From: Alphaproteobacteria bacterium
GTDB taxonomy: Bacteria; Pseudomonadota; Alphaproteobacteria; Reyranellales; Reyranellaceae
Assembly (NCBI GenBank): GCA_010032545.1
Contig: RGPT01000016.1
Span: 1 to 33,571 of the forward strand
Direction of reading: 5' to 3'
Length of the DNA: 33,571 nt
The notes beneath the pieces are model-generated. The model was not told the DNA's origin, made no database searches, and saw nothing but the letters and a program-made list of their open reading frames with translations. This document shows positions 15,172-21,767 of the stretch, in pieces. The position numbers and the translations under genes were made by a program. Within the stretch, counting starts at the first letter, position 1; each line of letters starts with the position of its first letter.

Positions 15172-16845
15172 ATGGCCTACGATCTTGTGATCAAGAACGG
15201 CACCGTGGTCGATGGCACCGGCAAGAAGCGGTACCAGGCCGATGTCGCGATTCAGGACGGCAAGGTTGCCGACATCGGCAAGGTGACGGAGGGCGCCAGG
15301 CGCACCATCGACGCGCACGGGTTGGTGGTGGCGCCGGGCTTTGTCGATCCGCATACCCACTACGATGCGCAGATCTGTTGGGACGGTGCGGTCACGCCAT
15401 CGTCGTGGCATGGCGTCACCTCCGTGGTGATGGGCAATTGCGGCGTCGGCATCGCGCCCTGCAAGCCCGAGACACGCGAGATCGCCATGAAGGACCTCGT
15501 CAACGTCGAGGGCATTCCTTTCGACGTGCTGAACAAGGGCATCACCTGGGATTGGGAGACTTTTCCCGAATTCATGGACGCCGCTGCCGCGCGCAAGCCA
15601 TCGCTCAACCTGGCCTTCATCGCGCCGCTCACGCCCTTTCGCCACTACGTCATGGGCGAGGCGTCGATGGATCGCGCCGCCACGGCAGAAGAAACCGCGA
15701 AGATCGCTTCGCTCATCGGCGAGGCGGTGGATGCCGGCGCCCTGGGCTTCTCCTCGACGACACTCAACCAGCACATGGGATTCGAGGGCAAGCCGCTTGC
15801 CTGCCGCAACGCCAGCCGTGAGGAGCTGAAGGCTTACGCCAATCAGCTCAAAGTACGTGGTAAGGGCGCCATCGAGATCGCGCTCACCCGCCAGGTCGGT
15901 GTCCTGGAGCAGGACCAGTGCGAGCTGCTCGACTTCCTGCTCGAGGAGAGCGGCCGCCCGGTGACCTTTATCGCGCTGTTCGACCGCGACGACATTCCCG
16001 AGGCGGTACGCGACACGCTGCGCCGTGCGGCGCCGATGATCGCCAAGGGCGCGCGGCCGCAGACCTCGCCGCTGCCGCTCACGCGCGAGTGCAACATGGA
16101 CAACCCCTTCGCTTTCGCGGCCTTCCCGGCGTGGAAGCGGGTGTTCGCCGATACCTCGAAGGAAGCGCAGAAGAAGGTCTATGCCGATCCCGCGTTTCGC
16201 GCGCAGTTCCGCGCCGACCTCAAGAATCCGACCGGCTTCAGCGACTGGCGCCGCGTCGTCGTCCACGACGTGCGCAATCCGGCTTTAAAGCACCTGGAGC
16301 GCAAGTCGATTGCGCAGATCGGCGAACTGCAGGGCAAGGACGGGGTCGACGCCTTCCTCGACACAGTGCTGGCCGACGACCTCGACGTCGAGCTCACCAT
16401 TTCCTCGTGGAACACGCGTGAGGATCGCATGCGCGAGCTCCTTAACAATCCGTCGATCCTGATGGCGCTGGGCGATGGCGGCGCGCATGTCGACATGCTG
16501 TGCGATGCCGGTTACCCGACCTATCTGCTCGGCACCTGGGTGCGCGAGAAGGAAGCGATCACGCTGGAGGAAGGGGTGCGCAAACTCACTTCCGATCCTG
16601 CCGACCTGTTCGGCCTCAAAGATCGCGGCCGCCTTGCCAAGGGCGTACCGGCCGACGTGGCGATCTTCGATCCGGCGGCGATCGGCTCGTCCAACCACGG
16701 CGAACGTCGCTTTGACCTGCCGGGTGGCGCCAAGCGCATCGTGATGCCATCGCGCGGCGTCGAATACACTGTCGTCAACGGCGCAATCACCTGGGAGCAG
16801 GGCCGTCTGACCGACGCCAAGGCGGGGAAGGTGTTGCGGGGCTGA
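15172..16845 (+). CDS. N-acyl-D-amino-acid deacylase family amidohydrolase
   Basis: Metal-dependent amidohydrolase of 557 residues, of the D-aminoacylase/dihydroorotase-like type that hydrolyses N-acyl amino acids or related amides. It begins AYDLVIKNGTVVDGTGKKRY, has the metal HxH in APGFVDPHTHYDAQICWD, a Cys/Gly segment VMGNCGVGIAPCKPE as in D-aminoacylases, and a late GDGGAHVDMLCDAGY with the catalytic Asp. The C-terminal small beta domain contains RLAKGVPADVAIFDP. GGGGAGGA lies just before ATG 15172. It is the first gene of a five-gene same-strand run that includes the UGSC selenoprotein. Natural substrate unknown; many family members are annotated as D-aminoacylases without proof. Confidence 0.85.
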   Translation: MAYDLVIKNGTVVDGTGKKRYQADVAIQDGKVADIGKVTEGARRTIDAHGLVVAPGFVDPHTHYDAQICWDGAVTPSSWHGVTSVVMGNCGVGIAPCKPETREIAMKDLVNVEGIPFDVLNKGITWDWETFPEFMDAAAARKPSLNLAFIAPLTPFRHYVMGEASMDRAATAEETAKIASLIGEAVDAGALGFSSTTLNQHMGFEGKPLACRNASREELKAYANQLKVRGKGAIEIALTRQVGVLEQDQCELLDFLLEESGRPVTFIALFDRDDIPEAVRDTLRRAAPMIAKGARPQTSPLPLTRECNMDNPFAFAAFPAWKRVFADTSKEAQKKVYADPAFRAQFRADLKNPTGFSDWRRVVVHDVRNPALKHLERKSIAQIGELQGKDGVDAFLDTVLADDLDVELTISSWNTREDRMRELLNNPSILMALGDGGAHVDMLCDAGYPTYLLGTWVREKEAITLEEGVRKLTSDPADLFGLKDRGRLAKGVPADVAIFDPAAIGSSNHGERRFDLPGGAKRIVMPSRGVEYTVVNGAITWEQGRLTDAKAGKVLRG

Positions 16846-16935
16846 GCGGCGGCAACGCCAGCATCGGCGGCGACGTGGAGAAATTCTGTTAGGCTGGTGC
16901 CACGCTGGCCAAGGGGTTGCCGGAGGATATTCGCC

Positions 16936-17697
16936 ATGACCGACACCATGACCCTGTCGCAGCGCGCCGACGCTCTCGAAGAGAAGATGGCACGCGACCT
17001 CGACTACATCGTCGTGAAGTCGCGCCTTCACAGCTGGGCCGAAGGTGACATGAGCTCGCCGGGCAGTGTGGTACCGCAGCTGAAAGCCAATCCCAACGCG
17101 CGGGTGCTGATGAGCGACGATCCTCGCCTGCCGGCGATGCCGGAGAAGCCGACGCTGGTCGATTTCTTCAAGTATCGCTTCGGCCCCTCGGCGCACCTGC
17201 TGCAGAGCGCGCGGCATGCGGTCAGGAACGGGCTGCCGGAGAAGATGGTGCTGGCCTGCCTGTTGCACGATATCGCCGGTGTGGGCTTCATCCGCGGCGA
17301 CCACGGCTATTGGGGCGCCCAGCTCGTCGAGCCCTACGTCGACGAGGAGGTCACCTGGGCGATCCGCGCCCACCAGGTGCTGCGCTTCTATGCCGACGAA
17401 TCGGTCGGTTACGCCTATCCCGAGTCCTATGTGACGCTCTTCGGTGCCGACTATCAGACCGACCCGTACATCGAGGAAGACTACAAGCGGATGAAGAACC
17501 ACAAGTGGTACATGTCGGGCCGCATGATCACGGTGAACGACATCTACTCGTTCGATCCCAACGTGCATGTCGATCTGGAGGAGTTCACCGACGTCATCGG
17601 GCGCAACTTCCGTCAGCCCAGCCAAGGTCTCGGATTCGATAACAGCCCGGTCGCCCACATGTGGCGGGCGATGATCCGGCCGGCGAAGTACCTTTAG
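16936..17697 (+). CDS. HD-domain protein (possible PhnZ/MIOX-like di-iron oxygenase or phosphohydrolase)
   Basis: Soluble protein of 253 residues with an HD fold. The HD doublet is at residues 111-112 (CLLHDIAG), further His are at 123 (GDHGYWGAQLV) and 146 (IRAHQVLRF), and an Asp follows in MITVNDIYSFD. This spacing resembles the HD-fold mixed-valence di-iron oxygenases (PhnZ, myo-inositol oxygenase) as much as classical HD phosphohydrolases; I cannot decide which. GGAGGAT precedes ATG 16936. The stop lies 3 bp before the next ATG, so this gene is probably translated with the UGSC pair and may act on the same compound. Confidence 0.7.
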   Translation: MTDTMTLSQRADALEEKMARDLDYIVVKSRLHSWAEGDMSSPGSVVPQLKANPNARVLMSDDPRLPAMPEKPTLVDFFKYRFGPSAHLLQSARHAVRNGLPEKMVLACLLHDIAGVGFIRGDHGYWGAQLVEPYVDEEVTWAIRAHQVLRFYADESVGYAYPESYVTLFGADYQTDPYIEEDYKRMKNHKWYMSGRMITVNDIYSFDPNVHVDLEEFTDVIGRNFRQPSQGLGFDNSPVAHMWRAMIRPAKYL

Positions 17698-17700
17698 GCA

Positions 17701-18765
17701 ATGCCGGCTCTTTCTCCCCGAATCCACGAGGCGCCCGACGATCTGCTCGCCGCCATCGACTACTGCTACGAGCAGGGCTGGACCGACGGCCTGCCGGTCG
17801 TGCCGCCTGAAGTCAATCGGGTCAAGACCATGCTGGCGGCCGACATCCGGCCGGCGGAGACGACGATCTCGCATCATCCGGCGACGGGCCTCGACCTCTC
17901 GCTGCACGCTGCGGCGGTCAATGCGGTAATGGCGGGCTGCCTGCCCGAACATTTTCCGGTGCTGGTCGCGGCCTTCGAGGCCATGGACCGTGCGGACTTC
18001 AATTTTCACGGCTCGACCGCCAGCACAGGCGGTTCGGCGCCGTTGCTGGTCGTGAGCGGTCCGTATGCCGACGAGATCGGTATGAACGCCGACGTAAACC
18101 TGTTCGGGCCCGGCAATCGCGCCAATGCGACAATCGGACGGGCCGTGCGGTTGATCCTGCGTAACGTCTTCCAGATGATCCCCGGCATCTCCGACAAATC
18201 GACCCAGGGCAACCCGGGCAAGTACAGCTTCTGCATTGCCGAGCGCGCGCGCGGCAATCCGTGGCCGCTGCTTTGCGAGGCACAAGGCTACGCCAAAGGA
18301 ACGTCCAGCGTCACCGCTTTCGCCGGCGGTGGCTTCTGCAACGTCGAGAACCACGGCGGCAAGACGCCGGAGCAGATCCTGGGCTCGGTCGCCGACGCCA
18401 TGGCCAACTACGGCTGCATCACGCTCGGTCAGAGCGTCGTGATCCTGGCACCTGAGCACATGGGCATCGTGGGCGGTGCCGGCTGGACGCGCGAACAGGC
18501 ACAGAATTTCCTCTTCACGCATGCCAAGCGTTCGGTCCAGGGCATGGAAAGCGTCGGCAAGTACCGCGACCGGGAGTACGACGCCCAGCACGGCGACGGC
18601 GCGTCGGCGCTGCTCGAGCCGGGGTTCGTGCACCGCGGCCTCTCGCCCGACGACATCCTGATCACGATGGGCGGCGGTGATGCCGGCGGCCACTCCTGCT
18701 TTATTCCGTCATGGAGCCGCGGCCGTGGTTCGATCATGCAGCATGCCGCCATCAGGAGGAGTTGA
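17701..18765 (+). CDS. UGSC-associated conserved protein (large partner)
   Basis: Protein of 354 residues of unknown biochemical function, of a type I recall as typically encoded beside UGSC proteins. Recognisable conserved elements are GWTDGLPVVPPE near residue 30, HAAAVNAVMAGCLPEHFPV, the block GPGNRANATIGRAVRLILRN, then GNPGKYSFCIAERARGNPW. No signal peptide, membrane helix or known cofactor motif is seen; several Cys are scattered (YCYEQ, AGC, FCIAE, FCNVE, YGCI). It starts 3 bp after the HD gene and its stop is 4 bp before the UGSC ATG. That is tight coupling, consistent with the two forming a complex. The family match is from memory of its motifs. Confidence 0.75.
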   Translation: MPALSPRIHEAPDDLLAAIDYCYEQGWTDGLPVVPPEVNRVKTMLAADIRPAETTISHHPATGLDLSLHAAAVNAVMAGCLPEHFPVLVAAFEAMDRADFNFHGSTASTGGSAPLLVVSGPYADEIGMNADVNLFGPGNRANATIGRAVRLILRNVFQMIPGISDKSTQGNPGKYSFCIAERARGNPWPLLCEAQGYAKGTSSVTAFAGGGFCNVENHGGKTPEQILGSVADAMANYGCITLGQSVVILAPEHMGIVGGAGWTREQAQNFLFTHAKRSVQGMESVGKYRDREYDAQHGDGASALLEPGFVHRGLSPDDILITMGGGDAGGHSCFIPSWSRGRGSIMQHAAIRRS

Positions 18766-18769
18766 ACGA

Positions 18770-19291
18770 ATGCAGCTCTACGCTCCGACCTCGACCACGC
18801 CGAAACGCAAGGCCTTTCGCGCGCCGGTCCTGGCCAGCATCGACGGCCTCAGGCTCGGCATCCTGGAGAACGGCAAGCTCAACGCCGAGGAGATGCTGAA
18901 CGAGGTGGCCCAACTCTTTGTCCAGCGCAACGGCTGTACCATCCGCACGCTTGCCTCGAAGAGGAACGCGAGCGCGCCGGCGCCGGCCAACACCCTGGTC
19001 AAGGTCGCCCAGGAGGTCGACTTTCTGCTCACCGGCCTCGGGGATTGAGGATCCTGCTCAACGTGCAGTCTGCACGACGGCATCACCTTCGAACAACTCG
19101 GCAAGCGGGCGGTGGTGCTCTGCACGACACCGTTCGAAGTGACAGCGCGCAACATCGCCCGCGTGCTGGGCCTGCCCAGCTATCCCTTTCTCACGGTTCA
19201 GCATCCGATCGGCAGTTGCACCCTGCCGGAACTCAAGGAACGTGCCGAGATCGCCTATCGGCAGGCCTTGCCCATCCTGCTGCAGTCCTGA
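18770..19291 (+). CDS. UGSC family selenoprotein, UGA 19046-19048 read as selenocysteine
   Basis: Small protein of 173 residues if the UGA at codon 93 is decoded. The frame reads LLTGLGD, UGA, then GSCSTCSLHDGITFEQLG, continuing without interruption to a second UGA at 19289-19291 (ALPILLQS). The sequence on both sides is clearly one protein, and the UGA falls exactly at the U of the UGSC motif known from metagenomic selenoproteins; other members have Cys there. A hairpin right after the UGA fits a bacterial SECIS. A second GSC (residues 148-150, QHPIGSC) lies in the C-terminal part. AGGAGG (18754-18759) precedes ATG 18770. A redox role is inferred from the Sec/Cys motif; the reaction is unknown. 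Standard gene calling would stop at 19048 and split it. Confidence 0.85.
19049..19080 (+). promoter_or_regulatory. Putative bacterial SECIS element
   Basis: Directly after the in-frame UGA, CGTGC (19062-19066) pairs with GCACG (19072-19076) around the loop AGTCT; a sixth pair (A19067-T19071) would leave the loop GTC. The loop begins 18 bases after the UGA, and the tip is very close to the E. coli fdhF SECIS tip (TGCAGGTCTGCA there, TGCAGTCTGCA here). A G at the start of the loop and the 16-37 base distance both meet the usual bacterial SECIS rules. It would recruit SelB with Sec-tRNA. The lower stem is weak. Confidence 0.75.
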
Positions 19292-19316
19292 GTCAACGTC
19301 AGACAAGAGAGCACCC

Positions 19317-19946
19317 ATGCCCGACCTGTTCGAAACGATGGAATCGTGCCGCGCCATGCGGCGCCTCAAACCCGATCCGGTGCCCGACGACCTGATCGCA
19401 AAGATCCTGCGTGCCGGCAGCTGTGCACCCAATGGGGGCAACACCCAGAAATGGCGCTTCCTCGTCGTCAAGGACAGGAAGATCAAGGAGGCGGTGGCTG
19501 TCTGGTACAAGAAGGCTTTCGACGAGGTGATCGGTCCGCGCTACCTCACCAGCGAGCCGCCGCCGGGGGTGACCAAGGAACGCTACCTCCGCCAGCATGC
19601 CGCCGTGGAATACCTCACCGATCATTTTGCCGAGGCGCCGGTCTGGATCGTGGCTTGCCTGGAAGACGGCCCGACCCCCAACCGCATGGCCGGCTCTTCG
19701 ATCTATCCGGCGGTCCAGAACATGGTGCTGGCGACGCGGGCTCTCGGCCTCGGGACCACGCTCACCACGCGGCACATGCTGTTCGAGAAGGAAGCCGACG
19801 CCGCCCTCGGCCTGCCGCCTGGCGTGCACTCCTACGCCATCCTTCCGATCGGCTATCCCATGGGAAAGTTCGGCCCGGTCGGCCGTGGTCCGCTCCACGA
19901 GATCGTTTATCAGGACCGCTGGGGCGAGCCCTACAAAGGCGTGTAG
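19317..19946 (+). CDS. Nitroreductase family protein
   Basis: FMN-dependent oxidoreductase of the nitroreductase superfamily, 209 residues. Flavin-binding elements are SCRAMRRLKPDPVPDDLI (the R-R-x-R-like phosphate site) and LRAGSCAPNGGNTQKWRFL; the dimer helix region is SSIYPAVQNMVLATRALGLG. It ends PIGYPMGKFGPVGRGPLHEI with a conserved C-terminal arm. It reduces nitro groups, enones, flavins or related substrates with NAD(P)H; the actual one is unknown. It starts 25 bp after the UGSC stop, with a weak AAGAGA site, and is likely the last gene of the selenoprotein operon. The 150 bp following (19947-20097) hold no recognisable gene. Confidence 0.85.
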   Translation: MPDLFETMESCRAMRRLKPDPVPDDLIAKILRAGSCAPNGGNTQKWRFLVVKDRKIKEAVAVWYKKAFDEVIGPRYLTSEPPPGVTKERYLRQHAAVEYLTDHFAEAPVWIVACLEDGPTPNRMAGSSIYPAVQNMVLATRALGLGTTLTTRHMLFEKEADAALGLPPGVHSYAILPIGYPMGKFGPVGRGPLHEIVYQDRWGEPYKGV

Positions 19947-20097
19947 GTGTGACGGGGCGGGCCGTCAGCGTTTGGCGTCCGCCAGATCATGACCGGCGGC
20001 TTGTCCATCGGCAGGTCCAGAAGAAGCAGAGACTGCGGCCGGCGCGTGCAACGGGGCGCAGACCTCAGGCAGGCGGCACTTCGAACAACCCGAGTGC

Positions 20098-20493
20098 TCA
20101 GTCGAGCTCGAAGACCAGGTAGCAGCCCACACCGGTCCAGGTGGCGATGCTGAGCAGCATGCAGAGAACGAACACGTAGGTGACCGTCGGGCCTCGCGTG
20201 TTCAGCGGCTTGTCCGGCGCCAGGGCGGCAAGGAGCTCGACGAAGATCCAGAAGGGAAATGCCAGCAGGCGCGGGATGAGTGCCTCGCGGCGAAAAGTGT
20301 CACGATACTGGGCAGCGCGCTGGTGACCCGGTGGCAGCGGTTGCACCTGCGGCTTCTCGAGCACATCCGACCACGTCACCGACTGGAGTCGCAGGAGCTC
20401 ATTCGCTTTGCGGATCGCGGCGAGTGCCTCGGCGTCGTGCTGGCTGTCGGTCATTCTCAACAGCTTGGCAAGGAGGGTCTTGTCGATCGTCAC
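20098..20493 (-). CDS. Small membrane protein of unknown function
   Basis: Protein of 131 residues starting at a GTG (20493). The N-terminal half is a soluble helical segment, LLRMTDSQHDAEALAAIRKA followed by NELLRLQSVTWSDVL. This pattern recurs in many proteobacterial and phage-associated small proteins, where it is of unknown role. The C-terminal half has two membrane helices (LLAFPFWIFVELLAALA and VTYVFVLCMLLSIATWTGV). It lies 25 bp downstream of the GST on the same strand and is probably cotranscribed. No function can be assigned. Confidence 0.6.
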   Translation of the reverse strand: MTIDKTLLAKLLRMTDSQHDAEALAAIRKANELLRLQSVTWSDVLEKPQVQPLPPGHQRAAQYRDTFRREALIPRLLAFPFWIFVELLAALAPDKPLNTRGPTVTYVFVLCMLLSIATWTGVGCYLVFELD

Positions 20494-20518
20494 CGAGGGG
20501 CTCGCGCTTTCTGCAAGG

Positions 20519-21178
20519 TTACGCCGGTTCCTTGTCGCGTGCCTTCCACATATTCGTGAAGGCTGGACGGGCCTGGCAGGCTGCGAGCCAGGCTTTTACA
20601 CGCGGGGCGGCTTCGAACAGCTCCGGCGCAGGCTGGGCGTAGCGCACGATCTCGGCGGCGTTGATATCGGCGACGGTGAAGCGCCCGCCGACCAGGAAGC
20701 CGGTCTTGGCAAGGGCGCTGTCGAGCACGGCGAAGGGGGCTCTTAGCGCTGCAACCGCGGCATCGGCGATTGCTGGATCCTTCACGCCGCCCGGTGCACC
20801 GCCGAGGCGGTGATAGATGATCAGCAGGGAATGCGGCTCGACCTCGGTCGCCGCCCACAGAGCCCACATGCCCATCTCGCCGTCCTCGGCGACGGTCGCC
20901 GGGGCGAGGGGGCCGCCGTACTTCTTGGCGAGGTAGAGGTTGATGGCGAGCGACTCGTGCAGCACCAGGCCGTCGTCGTCGATCGACGGTACGTGGCCGT
21001 TGGGATTGACCTTCAGGAATTCAGGCGAACGGGTATTGAGTGGTGCGTCAGGCGCCTTGGCGTCTGGCAGGCGATAGTGCTGGATCACCGGTACATGCCT
21101 GAAGGGCAGGCCGAGTTCGTTGGCCAGCCAGATGTTGCGCGAGGCGCGCGAACGGTAGACGCCATAGATCGTGAGCAT
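20519..21178 (-). CDS. Glutathione S-transferase
   Basis: GST of 219 residues, distinct from the one at 4605. The N-terminal domain is [20 protein letters not shown], with the catalytic Ser/Arg position in YRSRASRN and the glutathione turn [19 protein letters not shown] (E-S being the gamma-glutamyl contact). The C-terminal helical domain has [19 protein letters not shown]. The start ATG 21178 is well placed and upstream sequence is AT-richer, as for a promoter. It likely detoxifies an electrophile; the substrate is unknown. Only the small membrane protein appears to share its transcript. Confidence 0.9.
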   Translation of the reverse strand: MLTIYGVYRSRASRNIWLANELGLPFRHVPVIQHYRLPDAKAPDAPLNTRSPEFLKVNPNGHVPSIDDDGLVLHESLAINLYLAKKYGGPLAPATVAEDGEMGMWALWAATEVEPHSLLIIYHRLGGAPGGVKDPAIADAAVAALRAPFAVLDSALAKTGFLVGGRFTVADINAAEIVRYAQPAPELFEAAPRVKAWLAACQARPAFTNMWKARDKEPA

Positions 21179-21219
21179 TCACTTTCCTACTGCGTCCTAG
21201 TAGCATCCTGTTTCGACCT

Positions 21220-21232
21220 TGTATATCGTACA
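21220..21232. promoter_or_regulatory. Possible operator TGTA-N5-TACA
   Basis: A short inverted repeat, TGTATATCGTACA, lies 42 bp upstream of the GST start in an AT-richer patch between the divergent GST and cupin genes. It could bind a dimeric regulator. The half-sites are only four bases long, so chance is a real possibility. Confidence 0.25.
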
Positions 21233-21293
21233 TAGGGCTTTTCGTGCCAGCGGCACAACGCGTTCGAAGGGCGCATGCGGGGAAGCGGAGTTT

Positions 21294-21348
21294 TGTTTTT
21301 CGACATCCGGCGACTCCCCGGTCGATCCCCGCGGAGGGACGAAAAACA
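21294..21348. repeat. Long inverted repeat in the GST-cupin intergenic region
   Basis: TGTTTTTCG (21294-21302) and CGAAAAACA (21340-21348) are perfect 9-bp complements. Between them CTCCCCGG and CCGCGGAG can form an inner stem with one mismatch. The structure ends 62 bp before the cupin ATG and could be an RNA control element or a terminator for transcription in either direction. No known riboswitch class is recognised. Confidence 0.4.
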
Positions 21349-21410
21349 CAGCCTATCAAGGCTTTGAAGGCGTTGGCGTGACTCCCGGATCGATGCTGCG
21401 GAGGTGACTC

Positions 21411-21764
21411 ATGAAAACCAAGGCGAAACTCGAGGCCGTCAAGGACGCGAGCCACCTCTACGAGGTCGAGCGCCGCGCCCGGCATGCCGAACGGCCGGGG
21501 TTCCGGATCAGCGAACTGCAGCTTTCGCCGAAACAGACGGTGCCGTGGCACTTCCACACCAACATCAGCGACACTTTCTATGTGCTGGCCGGGCAGATGC
21601 GGCTCTTCCTGCAGGACCCCAAGGAAGAAGTGCGGCTGGGCGTTGGAGAGAGCTTCGTCGCCAGGGCCGGCCGGCCGCATCTGGTGACCAATGCCGGCTC
21701 GGGATCGCTCACATTCCTGATCCTGCAGGGTGTCGGCGAATACGACTACGTCCCGCTGGTCTGA
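21411..21764 (+). CDS. Cupin-domain protein
   Basis: Single-domain beta-barrel cupin of 117 residues. Cupin motif 1 is present as VPWHFHTNISDTFYVLAG (H-x-H then a D/E-equivalent) and motif 2 as GVGESFVARAGRPHLVTN, with the third His in RPHLV. These His residues would bind a divalent metal. Such proteins act as dioxygenases, isomerases or sugar/hormone sensors, and sequence does not decide. GGAGG (21400-21404) precedes ATG 21411. It is convergent with the acyl-CoA ligase, with only 3 bp between the stops. Confidence 0.8.
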   Translation: MKTKAKLEAVKDASHLYEVERRARHAERPGFRISELQLSPKQTVPWHFHTNISDTFYVLAGQMRLFLQDPKEEVRLGVGESFVARAGRPHLVTNAGSGSLTFLILQGVGEYDYVPLV

Positions 21765-21767
21765 CGC

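Noticed and set aside
16285-18693. An 802-codon minus-strand frame opposite the amidohydrolase, HD and UGSC-partner genes
   Set aside because: The composition is His/Arg/Asp-rich, typical of antisense frames in high-GC genes, and it opposes three clearly conserved genes.
18677-19048. A separate short protein ending at TGA 19048, and a separate downstream fragment to 19291
   Set aside because: Both halves form one protein family across the UGA, with the UGSC motif at the junction and a SECIS-like hairpin after it, so recoding is the better reading.
19947-20097. A small minus-strand frame ending within the nitroreductase tail (MIWRTPNADGPP...)
   Set aside because: No ribosome site, about 25 codons, and no recognisable family; probably chance.
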